The notes beneath the pieces are model-generated. The model made no database searches and was not told where the DNA came from. It saw only the letters and a program-made list of their open reading frames with translations. The position numbers were made by a program, and so were the translations under genes. 64,000 nucleotides of DNA, from assembly GCF_018139145.2 (NCBI RefSeq), contig NC_059474.1, positions 38,520,344 to 38,584,343 of the forward strand, read 5' to 3'. Position 1 is the stretch's first letter, and every line of letters starts with the position of its first letter. Below, piece by piece: positions 51,770 to 64,000 of the stretch. This stretch comes from Gymnogyps californianus (taxonomy: Eukaryota; Chordata; Aves; Accipitriformes; Cathartidae).

Positions 51770-52200
51770 TACATGAGGGTGCACTCTGTACTACTAACTG
51801 TGTTCTCACATACATTAATCCACTTCAGATCATTCAGTTCTCCCTGTATGACATTTTAATCCTGCTCCTTATCAAGGAAGATTCTCAAACCTGGGCTATT
51901 ACAAAACATTACCAGCTTGCTTCTACCTTTTGTGTCATCCTCCATAAAAATACTGATCAATCATCCAAGTTTTTAGAAAGTCTGGTGATTAATTTCTCTT
52001 CAGTGCAAGATAAGTCCAGAGTGTTGTCTCGCCCTTTCTTTTGCTCAAAACTTTATCCACATTACAGTAACTCTAACTTCTATGTTTACTAATGTTCTAT
52101 CAGCAGACACTTTCATTGTATTCAGTAAGGCGTCACTACATTAAATGCTTTGTTGAAGAACAGATTGATAAGACCTATCCTTTTTGTCTCATCTAGAAAT
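51770..52200. repeat. Possible very old degenerate interspersed repeat
   Basis: The texture recalls ancient vertebrate CR1/L3-type repeat consensus as I remember it, for example TTTTGTGTCATCCTCCATAAA and CATTAAATGCTTTGTTGAAG. Divergence is high and I cannot define ends or orientation. A repeat-library search would be decisive. Confidence 0.25.
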
Positions 52201-55200
52201 TGGTTCAAATAAATGTTGTGTATACAGATGTGTGCATAATTTCATTTTATTGCAAGTTATTGATGGATCTCCAGGTCTACATCCAGATATAGCTGAAAGC
52301 ATTATTGTTTTTCATTTTAAAACTGTATTTCACGTGTCTCACATTTCAGTGGTTTTATGGCAGTACATAAACCAATACAACTGGTTAATATCACAGAATG
52401 CAGTAATGAAAAACATGCAAGTGCAATTTCATGCATCTGTGTGTGTATATATATACTTATTTTATGATTCATATTTTAAAATTCATGGATCTTTTAGGAT
52501 ATCTGAAGAGGCAACACTTATTTTAAGAGTTGCTACAATACATATAAATTCCTGCCTATGGCACTAACATGCGGAAAACTATGATGAGAGCGGAGAAGAT
52601 GGGATTTACTTATCTAGCTTAAAAAAAAGTATCCAAACAAAAACTATCCGTAACAAAATCTGACTCAGAATTGTAGGCTTCTGTAAAACGTCGTGCAGAT
52701 CATAATGCAGAAATCCCATAGTAATTAGGATTATGTCCAGGTTCACAACCTCTTATGAATTGCGGGGGTTTTTTTCACTCAGAACGAGGGTATATGAAAA
52801 AGCTTTGATTGGATTGTAAGTTTGAAGCTATTATCTAATACTAAGGAACATATTAATTTTTACCAGGGCATCTTGAAGATGCCACAGTCAAACAAGATAA
52901 CGATATTTGAAAAAGATACAGTTGAACTTTTTGGTATCTTCAAGTAAAGCATTTTAACTTCAGATCTCTTAATGTTACTTCTGTTTAAATACTTCACTCA
53001 ATATGTCACCACATACAAGCTTGGATTCAGCCAATAAATTAAAATGTAATATGTAATAGTTTGAGAAAACACAGTAGTAATAAGCCATTTCCTATATTTT
53101 TTCCTGCTTCTGTAGTGACTATGGAAAAGGATTTTTTATTTTCACACTTTTTCCTCTTTTCTAAATTTATGCTCAGCTGTAGGGCACAGCAGAAATAAAA
53201 ATAGTACTATGTTCCTCATTCATCAAAGTATTGAACACGGTTTTATGTGAGTAGTTTCATTCAAGTCCATGGGTTTACGCCAATGTTTAAAAAGAAATAT
53301 ATATATGTGTGTTTCTGTATAAGTCAGCACCTTCTGCCAATTAAGTTGTGAAAACTTTTCTAAACATTGCTCCTATAAAAAACTAAGAACAATGGTCTGG
53401 TTTTGGTGTTTTGTTTTGGGGAGGGGAAATCCCAACGTTGCTGTGGAATAAGCACTAAATCACTAGCATATGTGACTCTATGAATATGATCATTTTCTTG
53501 ATACCCCTGCACCACTTTCAGAACCAACTGAGCAGAATAAAAAAATACTTTCTCCATAGGGCCTGAATAAGGGCCTATAATTCATACTTCCAAAGGGAAA
53601 CTTTAATTTTCACGTTTTACTTTCTGGTTGTGGTTTTGGTTTTTGGTTTTTGTTTTAGATATTTTAAAGTAGCCACAGTATGTAAGATGCTACAGACTGA
53701 AAACCTCAGTTTTCTGGGATTTGGTGTTTGTTTGCACATAGCACATTTAATGTGAAACAAGACATGAACAGGAGAAATCGAATTTAGTATGAAGGATTAT
53801 TCAGTACTATCTTTCAGTAGCAGGGATAGAAGTCATCAATTCTAACCCATCCTGCGAAAGAAATAGAATTTCTAACAGTTGGTCAGAAATTTAGATAAAG
53901 GGAGATGATGATCTCAGTTTAAGTTCCTAAAGGCTAGGAGCAAGCATAAGTAAATCTCTTCCTTATGAGTAGCCTTAGTGAATAGATAGGGCAGAATAAG
54001 GATGAAAATGAAACCACTAAGTCATTCTTTTAAGTGATCCTTGAAAAACTGGGACACAATACTAAGAGTACAGAAACTTGCACTACCTATTCTTTTACTA
54101 TATTTATAGACACTGATTTCACAGTGGGAGTCTATCAACAGATCTAATGACAGCTATGTCAGACTGTGAAGACAGATAATGTCATAAGGTATACTTTAAT
54201 ACCTCCTTTCTATCCTGACTGATTCACTAACATCAATTTTTTTAAGAACCACTGACCAGATCTCTTATGAGTTGCAGACAAAACAGAGTAGTTGTTAAAG
54301 AGCAGCCCAAGGATACATTCACACAGGATGTGAGAAATTAATAATGTTAATATGATGCTTTACCTTTATCAAACTGACTTTTCTCATACCTGAAATATAC
54401 TTTAGCAATCATCCTAGAGATAATTATGAGAGATGAGATTTAAATAATCTTTTCCCTCCCACACTTTCTAATCTGTTTGGACTGAGAGCTTCTTTAGCAA
54501 ACACTGATTATTATTCTCTGATTGTACAAGGTCTAGTGCTGGGGGGATGATCTTAATGTGAACCTTTTAGATTTTATTGGAATATAAACAGCAATATTAT
54601 AAATGAATTTTTTATAGCTTTGCATCATAATGCAGTATAACTAATCAACTCTCCTTACTCATCTCTGCCCTATCTAAACCTGAGATTACTTTCAACACAA
54701 CTTCAGTATGACATTTGGCATGACTTTGTTACTCTTAACTGAGTCATATAAATCTAATTATAAAACCTTTACTAAAAACAGCTATATAAGTAGGCTTACT
54801 CTTAAATGTATGGATCTTTTATATAAAGTAGCAGAGACTAGTTTGCTATTTTAAAGTTAATATTTCTCTAAAATGAAAACCTTTTTCAATTTAATCATGA
54901 ACAAAGAAAATTAATGCATTGTCTATGGAATCTATAGATTTTGGAACATAGTCTATAAAGTGTTGAGAATGATCCAGATTTTCAGAGGATAAATTGTTAA
55001 TGAAAAGTCTACCTTGAAAAAGTAGCCAATTTCTTGTTGCCTACAAAATAAGTGATCATCGTTGGCACCAAGAGGTGATTCATGAAGACAGTTTTTGACT
55101 GTGAGGGATGAACAACTTAAATGTATACTGGCCAAGATTATAAAAAGCCAAGTGACAAAGACAAGACATATTTTTGCAAAAACCTCAATGAACAGAAAAT

Positions 55201-58200
55201 CAAATCCCAGTAGAAAAAAACAGAGGTTTATCTTAGCTTAGCATAAGCCTAAGTTCTCAGATGAGCTTCTTCAAGTCTGAAGATCACGAAACAATAACGA
55301 AAGGTGGAGCTTGTGGTTTTTCCCCATTGTGAACTTTTTCTTTTCTCTCTTTATAAATTCTTAAACAGCACAAGAGAAAGAGTTTCTCTGTCTTTCTCCT
55401 CTGTGGTAGCTAAAATTATCATTTACTTTTACAGAATTAAGAACATGAAGTTCTTTATATGCCCCCGTCCTCTCCATATTGTGTTAACTAAGGAATCCAA
55501 AGAGCCTCATAAATAGTTATGTTTGTTCTGCTCTCAATTACAGCTAGGATTAGGTGGAGCTCACATAATGACTTTATTAAATCTATTATAAAGTATTACT
55601 CTGCTTCTTACTTTTACCAGCGTTCCTATTTCTACCCCCTCCAAACTACTGTTCTTTTACAAGTTTAATTTTAACTCTCCTCCAAGAGGTTCCACTGTCT
55701 GATCCAAAGTCTTTTTGATAAAGTCCAGCTGCTTAAGCTTGGCTTAGGAAAAATTGCTTGATTATGCAGAACTTCGAGAAAGTCCACAGAAAGCAGCCAC
55801 AAACAGTAAGAAAGGCAATACTGCCAGCAGAGGTTAGACTGTTGAGATAGGGATAGCTGCCCAAAAATTCAAGAGGAAAAATACTGACAGAGAAAGGTAT
55901 GAAATCCTGAAGTATACTGAAAGAGTTGCAAGACAAGAACTCAGCAGCATCGAAGATCAGTCTGAGTAAACATAGACATAAAGTCTCACATGGGGGTTGG
56001 CGAGCATATTGATGCTTATCCTAGAGGCTCGTTAGTCCTAGCTAGATATTATGTATATCTTGCTAGCGGACTTTCTTTGCAAACGGGAAGAAATAAATAT
56101 GAGATGAGTATCCAGCAACAAAAAAGTAAAATAAAAAAGCCCCAAACATAATTCCTAAGCATGCAATTAGAAAGAACAGAAAAAGAAAAACCTAAAATAG
56201 TACTGAATACTGAAGAGCATCTATAGGCTTCACCCAAACACTTTGTGGAGCATGTCAATGATTTGGCACTGCATACTTCTCAATGGCTTGGCCATTAGCA
56301 CACTATCTCAAAGGCCTTTGTTTAGAAGATGCCTCCCAGGTTGTGATTTCCACATTATGTTTTAGGGAAATAAGTATTTCATGGCAATCATTCTGGTGGT
56401 ATATCAGAAACCAGGTATATCAGCATTATGCACTCTTTTGGTTGAACCAATATTTTCAATTATAACCTTGTAATAAAAAGTTTACACTCTAGTGACATGA
56501 AATAATCAGAGTTTACAAGCTACTTCAGGTCTGTTGCAGATACCACAGAAAAGGTCAAGAGTTTAGGGCTTTTTATGTGTGTGTGAAAGAGAGGTTTATT
56601 TATTATGAAATAATTGTATTTGTTTAGAAGTGTAGTAATATCATTGCTACAACGTTGTTCTAAGAGATAATCAATTTATGCTATCATAATACAATACTTA
56701 GCCTATGGTCTTACAGTTTAGCCACTTGGAAATCAGATTATTTTCATGTAAATGGAGGTGCAATTATGTTACTATTCTTGTATAAACAGACTCCCTCCTC
56801 CAACAATTTCTGAAGTTATAACTGAAATCTGGTGATGAACATGGGATAATAAATGGATCCTTGATTTACATTTCCATCCTCTGATTTTTGGCCTTTTCTC
56901 AGTTTGAAATGTTTTTTGATATTATTTAGATGATTCAGGGCTTCCAAGTTATAGTAGCCTCTGTCAGGATTTTGTTGGGCAGTCGGAATTGTTATAGCAG
57001 TATGTATTGCTTTAAGCTCTTAAAACATCTGATAAGTCTCCTACTGGGCTAGTAGAAAGTGGTAGTTTCATTGACAAAGACAAATTCACCACAGCCTCAG
57101 TGCTAGAAGTACTCTTGACAGACTGTTTGTAGGCTGTAGCGATAGCGAATAAGAGTACTTTCCAAAAGCTTTCATCCCTCAGTTCATCCAGTATGGGAAC
57201 TTGACCATGAGTGCATCACCATGGTATGTCATGGCGCTACAAGATAGCTTTTATAATAAATTTCATATTTAAAATCATATTTAAAATATTCTAAAAACCT
57301 AATAATAATGCACTAAGATACAAAAAGGGTGATATAGGAGAGGAACTAATTTGCAAAAGTGTAACTTAGAATATTGCCACTATTTCTCTTGTGGTATTTT
57401 ATGTTATGTAATAATGAATTTTATAGTACTGTACATCGAGTAGAAAAGCATTGACTGACATGAATAAAATACATGTCTTGTTGGTAATCAGCTGCCTAGT
57501 CATATATTGAATAACAGTATTTTCAGAATTTAAAAATACAATAAATACTGCAGTAAGGTATTTTAAATTTGCAAAATTGCTGATAAAAGAAAGTTTTGAA
57601 TTAACAGGACAACACACATTAACTTAAAGGATATTGCTCAGTAATTTAGTGTCCTGGGTGAGTTTACACAAAGCATGAGAAAAGTTTCACTAAGCAAAAG
57701 CACAGCTTTCAAAGTATCTCTACTCATCTCAGCTTCCTGCAACTTCAAGCACTCCTCGTCTCTAGAAACACTGATTCCTACAGATTGCTTGTTCCAGACA
57801 AGTTCAGCAAATTTTATACAGCAAAGAAACACCTGTCAAACATGTAGTCTGTAAAAAGTTTACTTTTAATCTCAAACACTGTATTGAATGAATGAAAACT
57901 TGAAATGGAGCTCTAGGGACAATCTTGAAAAAAGAAGAAACAAAACTCTTCTGGTAAAACTGTGAAAATGTACTGTCCTGGGACAGCACAGTGGACTGTG
58001 GTGATCAGTTTTGATCTCGGGATTACTAACGCAACCTAATCCCTTCATTGATGTTCTGAGAAATGTGATTTTTTTCTTCTGTAAAGGAATTAAATATAAT
58101 TATTATTTGTGAAAAAAGGTGAACCAACTGAATACTCAGCTGCAAGATCAGCTGGTATAAGTTTCATCCTTGTTACAACTGACTCTTCTATGACCATATT

Positions 58201-59000
58201 TCATGCATAAGGTCACACTAGAGTTAGGTAGCTCTCAATGTCATACTGGATCACAAGTGTGTTTTATGAGAACTAAGCATTAGCCTCAAGGATTGCAAGG
58301 ACCTTCAATTTAGATGAATTAAAAACTGTAGTCCAAAATGTGAATATAAGATCAATTTAGGTATCTCCAAAGCTAAGCGAGACATAGGATTTCTGGGTTG
58401 CTTTTGGTCTTAAATGTCCAAATCTGACCTAATCTGTGAAGAAGTTATAGCAGCTCTTCCCCAGAGTGGTCTGTTGAAATGTGCTTTGATGGTGCAGTAC
58501 TCTGCTCTTCATACATAAAACATTTCATCTTCAAAACTATATCAGAATCTAGTCCTTAGGTTACAGTAAATCCCAAGCGTATCTACAAACATATCTACAT
58601 ACATATGACAGTACGTAAATGATAAACTTTCCATATAAGAACAATCATTTCTTTTTCAACAATACCAATTTATCTCTTTTTACATTTATGTATCAGCTCA
58701 GAATTTAAAAAGTAAATGCTGAGAATTCCCCATGGCCACAGTTCTCCTTCCCTCTGTGGAAATCTGTTTCTAAAATAACTCATATTCAATTACACAGGTC
58801 ACTTGTGATAGTGACTTTTCTTGGTGAGCCTGAAGAAAAGTCTGCAGTATCTGAACCATGAAAAATTATGCACAGTATTCCATTTTAAAGATGTGCCAGA
58901 TTAACAGAAGGTAATTGGGGTAGATTGTGAATGGTAGCAGCTGCTTATTTGCAAATGCTACAGACACCACTTCTTTTTGCTTAGAATTTCTATTAGGTAC
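52201..59000. other. AT-rich intergenic or intronic DNA, no gene seen
   Basis: Dense stops. A short TG/TA repeat lies at 52438-52456. The frame at 52184-52567 (127 codons, plus) has no recognisable domain or splice sites. A small minus-strand acceptor/donor pair near 55008-55040 would enclose only about 28 bp. Nothing is supported as a gene. Confidence 0.55.
52438..52456. repeat. TG/TA dinucleotide microsatellite
   Basis: GT repeats passing into TA repeats. Confidence 0.8.
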
Positions 59001-59595
59001 TGTGCTGGTTTGGGCTGGGATAGAGTTAACTTCCTTCACTGTAGCTAGTATGGGGCTATGTTTTGGATTTGTGCTGGAACAGTGTCGATAATGCAGGGAT
59101 GTTTTAGTTATTGCTGAGCAGTGCTTACACAGAGTCAAGGCCTTTTCTGCCTCTCACCCCACCCCACCAGTGAGTAGGCTGGGGGTGCACAAGAAGCTGG
59201 GAGGGGACACAGCCGGGACAGCTGACCCCAACTGACCAAAGGGGTATTCAATACCGTATGACGTCATGCTTGGCACATAAAGCTGGGGGAAGAAGGAGGA
59301 AGGGGGGGACGTTCGGAGTGATGGCGTTTGTCTTCCCAAGTCACCGTTACACATGATGGAGCCCTGCTTTCCTGGAGATGGCTGAACACCTGCCTGCCGA
59401 TGGGAAGTGGTGAATGAATTCCTTGTTTTGCTTTGCTTGTGCGCGCAGCTTTTGTTTCACTGATTAAACTGTCTTTATCTCAACCCACGAGTTTTCTCAC
59501 TTTTACTCTTCCGATTCTCTCCCCCATCGCACCGGTGGTGGAGTGAGCGAGCGGCTCTGTGGTGCTTAGTTGCTGGCTGGGGTTAAACCACAACA
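59001..59595 (+). mobile_element. Solo LTR of an avian ERVL-type endogenous retrovirus
   Basis: A 595-bp LTR with intact TGTGCTGG start and ACCACAACA end. U3 carries the palindromic CRE TGACGTCA (59259-59266) and a TATA-like CATAAAG (59276-59282). R carries ATTAAA (59463-59468) followed by CTGTCTTTATCTCAACCC. It is clearly related to the LTR at 4740-5316 over U3 and over the last 130 or so bases. The middle (about 59290-59450) is different: this copy has a GAAGGAGGAAGGGGGGG block and a GCGCGCAGC sequence but no AAT microsatellite. Flanking 5-mers GGTAC and ATTAC agree at three of five positions. More CpGs survive than in the other copy, which suggests a younger insertion. No internal retroviral genes adjoin it. 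Confidence 0.9.
59259..59266. promoter_or_regulatory. CRE palindrome TGACGTCA in LTR U3
   Basis: A perfect CRE, about 10 bp upstream of the TATA-like CATAAAG, in the same relative place as in the LTR at 4740-5316. Confidence 0.6.
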
Positions 59596-62500
59596 ATTAC
59601 TAACAACTAACAACATGTTGTTTCCTAACAACTACTATAGCTTATTTTTAGCTATGTCATCCCAAGCCAATATTCCTTATTGACTTTTGTTGTTGCTTTT
59701 TCTTGCACCAGTTTAACTCATCACTTCTACTATTACGTCTATAACTGCAAGCCTTCTACTACTATTTTATGTAAGGAAAGGAGAAACATTAAACAAGAGA
59801 TGGTTTAAGATTACTTTTCTCTTTGTAATATTTTTCCCAGATTTGAAATCTGCACTATTCTGGTATCATTAAGTGTATCTAGGTTGAATTTTAATAAAAG
59901 TATATGACAATATAAATAATTAAAAACCTTATATTGAGTGATTTCTGGACGACTCCACAGGCAACCCCTCCTCCTCCCCAACATACATCTTGATACTATT
60001 TGTAGAACTACTTCGAAGTTACTATTCTAATATTAGTTTGGGATTAGAAATTAGCACATGACCAGAATGATGAGAGACATTATACTTTCCTTATGTATAT
60101 GTGTACAAAAGATGAAAACTGGGTCATCTTTAGAACCTTCTCAGGAATTCATCTAGAGAGTTTGCACACAGTGAACTTTTTGGCCTCAAATGAGATGTTT
60201 TAAAAAAAAAAGATTCTATTTGACTACATCTTAAAGATGCTACAATCTTGACTACATCTAAGAATATACACCACACCATGTTGAATATCAACATCTTTTT
60301 GGTCAAAAGAACAAAAGGATCACTTTCAGATAACTTTCCCACTTTCCTCTCCATTGTACTGAAAGCTATTTTAAACCTATCACCTGAGCAGATTCCCAAA
60401 ACTCTAAATTATGAATCTTCCTTGATCATCTCAAAGATTTTTATTTAATATAAATACAAGCCAGAGGAAATAAGATGTCATGCAATATTATATCAAATAT
60501 GCAATTTGCAATAGCATTCCTTTATTAAAAATGCCAATTATAATTTCACATAAAATTTAATTGAGGTCATTACCCTCCTGACAAGTTATTTCTAAATTCT
60601 TTCTTCTAATAAGATTTGTTATTTTAACATTTTCCACATCAATGCTTCTTTCACATCTATATACTTATCTATTTATAAAGATAATAGAAATTACCCATCA
60701 TTTGGTTGTATCATTGTGTTATTAATAAGAAAGCTATCTATTTAACTACCTATCTGGGAGATGAGATTATCATTTATGTGTAAAATTGTAAATGTGATCT
60801 TCTTTAAACCATAATTTATTACAACAAAATTATATTTGTTAAAATATTAGTAAAGAAAAATAACACTAAAGTTATGAACGAATTTTTAAGATTGTTTTAT
60901 TTTGTAGTCTTGATTAAAATGCCCAGGAAATGTATAATCTTAAAAAATAAAATTCATTTTTACATTGGGTTTACTGCATCATTGCCATGTACTTCACAAA
61001 GTTAAATATGGCTTGCCAATTCATTATGTAGGCAAACAAGGGAGGTCATATTATTCACTAAGAGATCTCAACTACTTGTTTCTATTTTACTCAGAAATAA
61101 TATATTGGCCAGGACAACGAAGATTATTACCTTGGACGTTTCCTGCGTCTCATGGGATGCTTTACTTCATGTAAATGTATGTAGTGGAGGGTACCTTGGC
61201 TGAAGGGCATAAAGGTTTCCTTTTTCACAATAAACTTGCATTAGGTATGTTTGCCATTGACGTGCAAGTAGTCAGATATTCAAGACACAATTAATTCTGT
61301 TTTCGGTCCTTCAGATATGAAATACACTTGGGAAGGTCATTTATGCTGAAATTTAGTATAAACCCAGCTCTGGACTGAAAAAAATAATAATTCTAGCTTC
61401 AATCAAACTAATATAAATATATTCATTCGTATTGTACTATTATGTATTTAAACCTCAGGGAAATTCAAAAGAGAGAGTTATTTTTTCTGTATTTTACTGA
61501 CAATAGGCATATAAAAATAGGCAATAAGGAAAAAATTGCTTTTAGTAAATAACGTCCCGTCTTGTACAGTTTCTGTTCTGTGAGCAAGTCACACCTTAGT
61601 GTACACATACCTAGTGGAAACCACTGCTTTAGCGTAAAAAGAAATTGGAGACAACTGTTTGAGCAGTGATTCATGTTGCACAGTTGAGTACTTCCGCTTC
61701 CAACACAGAACAAAGTGCTGCTACTGTTACACCCTCCATGATAAAAGAGGCAGTGGGTCTCCTCCAGTATGTGTGCATTGCCTCACACAAAACTAGCGCA
61801 GTACAGTTGTTTCTTCAATACAGGACAACCTAATTTTATCCTCATGATGGTGATAACTGAGTGAACAAAGTAATGTGGTCTTAAGTGGACCAACTGGAGC
61901 ATATAATTGAAATTAACATCACTTTTGAAAGTTGCACTTACCCATAATTAAGATCTTAGTATGCAAATAGCAGCTTATGACCCAATATTCCCTATGTGTC
62001 ACTTTCCTGATTTCTATTAAAAAAAGAACTATTTCTTCTTCTAGAACAGACCAAACACTGAGAATGAACTATTCTGTCCTGACAGGGCCCCACAAAGCAG
62101 GATGGATGCACAGAAGGGTAGTTTGCTAAAGCTTGCAACTCACCTGGCTTGGGCTGGATTAGTTTATTCCCTGGTTAGCTATCACCCAAAAAGCCAATGC
62201 CAATGTAAGGTACCAAAGAATCAGAAACATTTTTGTGAAGTAAAAAATAAATGCACCGATTCATGATAAACAAAATAATTACATCAGGACCTGTTTTATT
62301 TGCATAATTTTCCCTCTTGAAAACTCTACTCTAAGCTCACTTACTAGGTTTAAGGTTCTTCCTTCTATGCTCCAGTGATACCACTCTGCCTCTTTTGAGG
62401 ATGAGAGTTCTAAGAAAAATTAAAAAAAGGAAAATAAAAGGAAAGATGATAAGCATGTTTATTTACAACATACCTCATTGCCTTTAAGTTACACAGTCTT

Positions 62501-62667
62501 AGTCAAAACAGGTAAGACACAGAATGTGGCTTTGAAGGCACCATACTTGCCAGATGTGAGAAGTGAATGTGCTAAGGATGTTTTGCTGCATCATGTGACT
62601 TGCTTTTTAATACCTTTCTGAACTTCTGTCAGTTGAGCTCCTGTTTCCCCTTGCTTTCCTTTTTCAG
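59596..62667. other. AT-rich intergenic or intronic DNA, no gene seen
   Basis: Begins with a short AAC-rich stretch (59596-59635), then very AT-rich DNA. A perfect minus-strand donor (CCAG then GTGAGT) near 62141-62146 has no credible acceptor. No gene is supported. Confidence 0.55.
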
Positions 62668-63003
62668 CCTCTACGCCCACCATAACGTGGCATTAGGATT
62701 GTGTGAAACACTTCTACAGAACTTCGAGCCCACCCATACTTGATTGGAGAATGGAAGCCAGCCCAGGAGGAAGAACATGTGTTATTCCATAAAACTAGGG
62801 AAGAAGCCTAAAGATCTAGCTAAGAAAGAAAGGATTTAGTAAATAACCCTTTAGGAACCTCTCTGAGAATGTTTAATTAACCAGTGCTTCTATTCATTTA
62901 GGAGAGGTGAGAGACACTGAAGATGGATCCTGCTGAAATTCAACAACTGTGAATCCACCTTTTGGACACTGTACTCTGCTTGTGGTAGCAACAGAGTAAT
63001 AAA
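62668..63003 (+). other. Candidate terminal exon with poly(A) signal
   Basis: A strong plus-strand acceptor (CCCCTTGCTTTCCTTTTTCAG) ends at 62667. In phase 2 the sequence is open for 24 codons (LYAHHNVALGLCETLLQNF in the first 19) to TGA at 62741-62743; the other two frames stop within about ten codons. AATAAA at 62998-63003 could end the transcript. The layout is that of a last exon with a short coding tail and a UTR of about 260 bp. I do not recognise the peptide, and a noncoding RNA is equally possible. Confidence 0.28.
62998..63003 (+). terminator. AATAAA poly(A) signal
   Basis: Canonical hexamer about 330 bp after the strong acceptor at 62667. AATAAA is frequent by chance in AT-rich DNA, so only its position gives it weight. 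Confidence 0.25.
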
Positions 63004-64000
63004 CATTGTATAATTATTGCAGGACAAATTTACAGCTTCCCTTTCAACATATCAATATTGCACACTGTTTTCAGAAGTCTTAGCTTAGATTTTGCATTCA
63101 GGTTCACCACAGGATTTCTTTTTGTTGTTTTTTCTTTAAATTGTTTCTTGAAAGTGTACATATTTGTATACTAACCTTTTAAAAAGGGAATTTATTCGTG
63201 TATAACTTTACACTTCATATTCAGAATAGTGTACATTTAAATATTGGATTTTTTTACTCAATGCTCTCACTCCTTTTCTGTACACTGACTTGTATGTGTT
63301 TATTTTGCAGTTATTCCTGTTGTCATATTACAGTGAAATTTCTGCTTAAATTCCAAGCACAAAATCTTTTTAAGAAAGAAGGGGAAACATGCCACCAGTT
63401 CAATTTTCAAATGATGATACTTAGGTATTAACAGGTACACCACCCTTAGGAACAATGGCATACTTGGGGAAAGGAGGTGGAAACCACAGTGTAGATATAA
63501 AGCATGGTGGCTTTTGGCTGCAGATTTATTTCCTCCAGACTCAAAGTCAGTAACTTAAAGTCATTTTTTTGGTAGACTCAAATTGATCATGGGGACTCTA
63601 CCATGCTTTTCATAGGAAAACTGACATACGACTTCAGAAGCACATAATGGAGAAAGACTGGAAGAAAAAAAGACACATTCTGCTGCCTTAGTGGCTTCAT
63701 ATGCTTATTGCTATCAGTAGCATATGTACTCTCAGAAAAGTGAAATAACTTTCTTTTAAAACATACTGAGTCTTCCTGGGAAGCAGTTGTATACTAAACA
63801 CACCTTTAAAAGAATAGGGATCAAAGAAATGTTGTTATGTTCTTTTTCACTGAAACTAACATAACTGTAACTGCCTACCTTTGGGTATTTGCATGGAAAA
63901 GATTTGAGGAATTAAAGAGTTATAGCTTTATGTCATTTTTTACCTCTGTATTTAGAATTTTGGTGTAAGATTTTATCTTTCTCTTTCTAATAGTTTTCTA
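63004..64000. other. AT-rich DNA, no gene seen
   Basis: Dense stops and no repeat recognised. The 77-codon frame at 63198-63431 (plus) looks random. Confidence 0.55.

Noticed and set aside
59154..59354. Minus-strand 66-codon frame
   Set aside because: Antisense to the U3 region of the LTR at 59001-59595; composition artefact.
4740..59595. Possible single provirus bounded by the two related LTRs
   Set aside because: They are in opposite orientation, 54 kb apart, belong to different subtypes, and no gag, pol or env remnants are visible between them.
1..64000. CRISPR arrays, operons, prokaryotic or phage systems, tRNA or rRNA genes
   Set aside because: Nothing of the kind was seen; the repeats and splice-like signals are those of a vertebrate nuclear genome.

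Overview
The window is vertebrate nuclear DNA, almost certainly from a bird. It is AT-rich, has no bacterial-style gene packing and no long open frame; the longest frames are about 200 codons and lie in a GC-rich repeat. The bird call rests on the repeats. There are two ERVL-type solo LTRs of the family beginning TGTxCTGGTTT and ending GGGGTTAAACC, one long LTR beginning TGTATTGGGTTTGTGTGGC, and a CR1 3' end with the terminal ATTCTATGAT repeat. From memory, these LTR families are common in Neoaves. I could not search a repeat library, so family names are tentative.

Layout: 1-4739 is unannotated AT-rich DNA. A solo LTR lies on the minus strand at 4740-5316. From 5317 to 30207 I see mostly unique intergenic or intronic DNA with simple repeats, a 32-bp tandem duplication (10649-10712) and two candidate minus-strand exons (8775-8954 and 20053-20104). 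A 1,143-bp solo LTR on the minus strand (30208-31350) has an exact 5-bp target duplication and an internal minisatellite. From 32709 to 33864 there is the best candidate gene of the window: a minus-strand three-exon model whose reading frame survives both introns, about 440 bp downstream of a ZNF143-like promoter motif. A CR1 fragment sits at 38371-38453 and a candidate plus-strand spliced exon at 39271-39411. The stretch 39412-59000 holds strand-biased purine/pyrimidine tracts, a possible acceptor plus open frame at 43131, and what may be a very old repeat at 51770-52200. A third solo LTR, on the plus strand, is at 59001-59595. The last 4.4 kb includes a possible plus-strand terminal exon with a poly(A) signal (62668-63003).

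How it fits together: nothing here forms a pathway or operon. The sensible reading is intergenic or long-intron DNA with scattered exon-like islands and decayed transposons. I found no convincing previously undescribed system. The gene model at 32709-33412 and the short exon-like islands are leads, not established genes; transcript data or alignment to other bird genomes would settle them.
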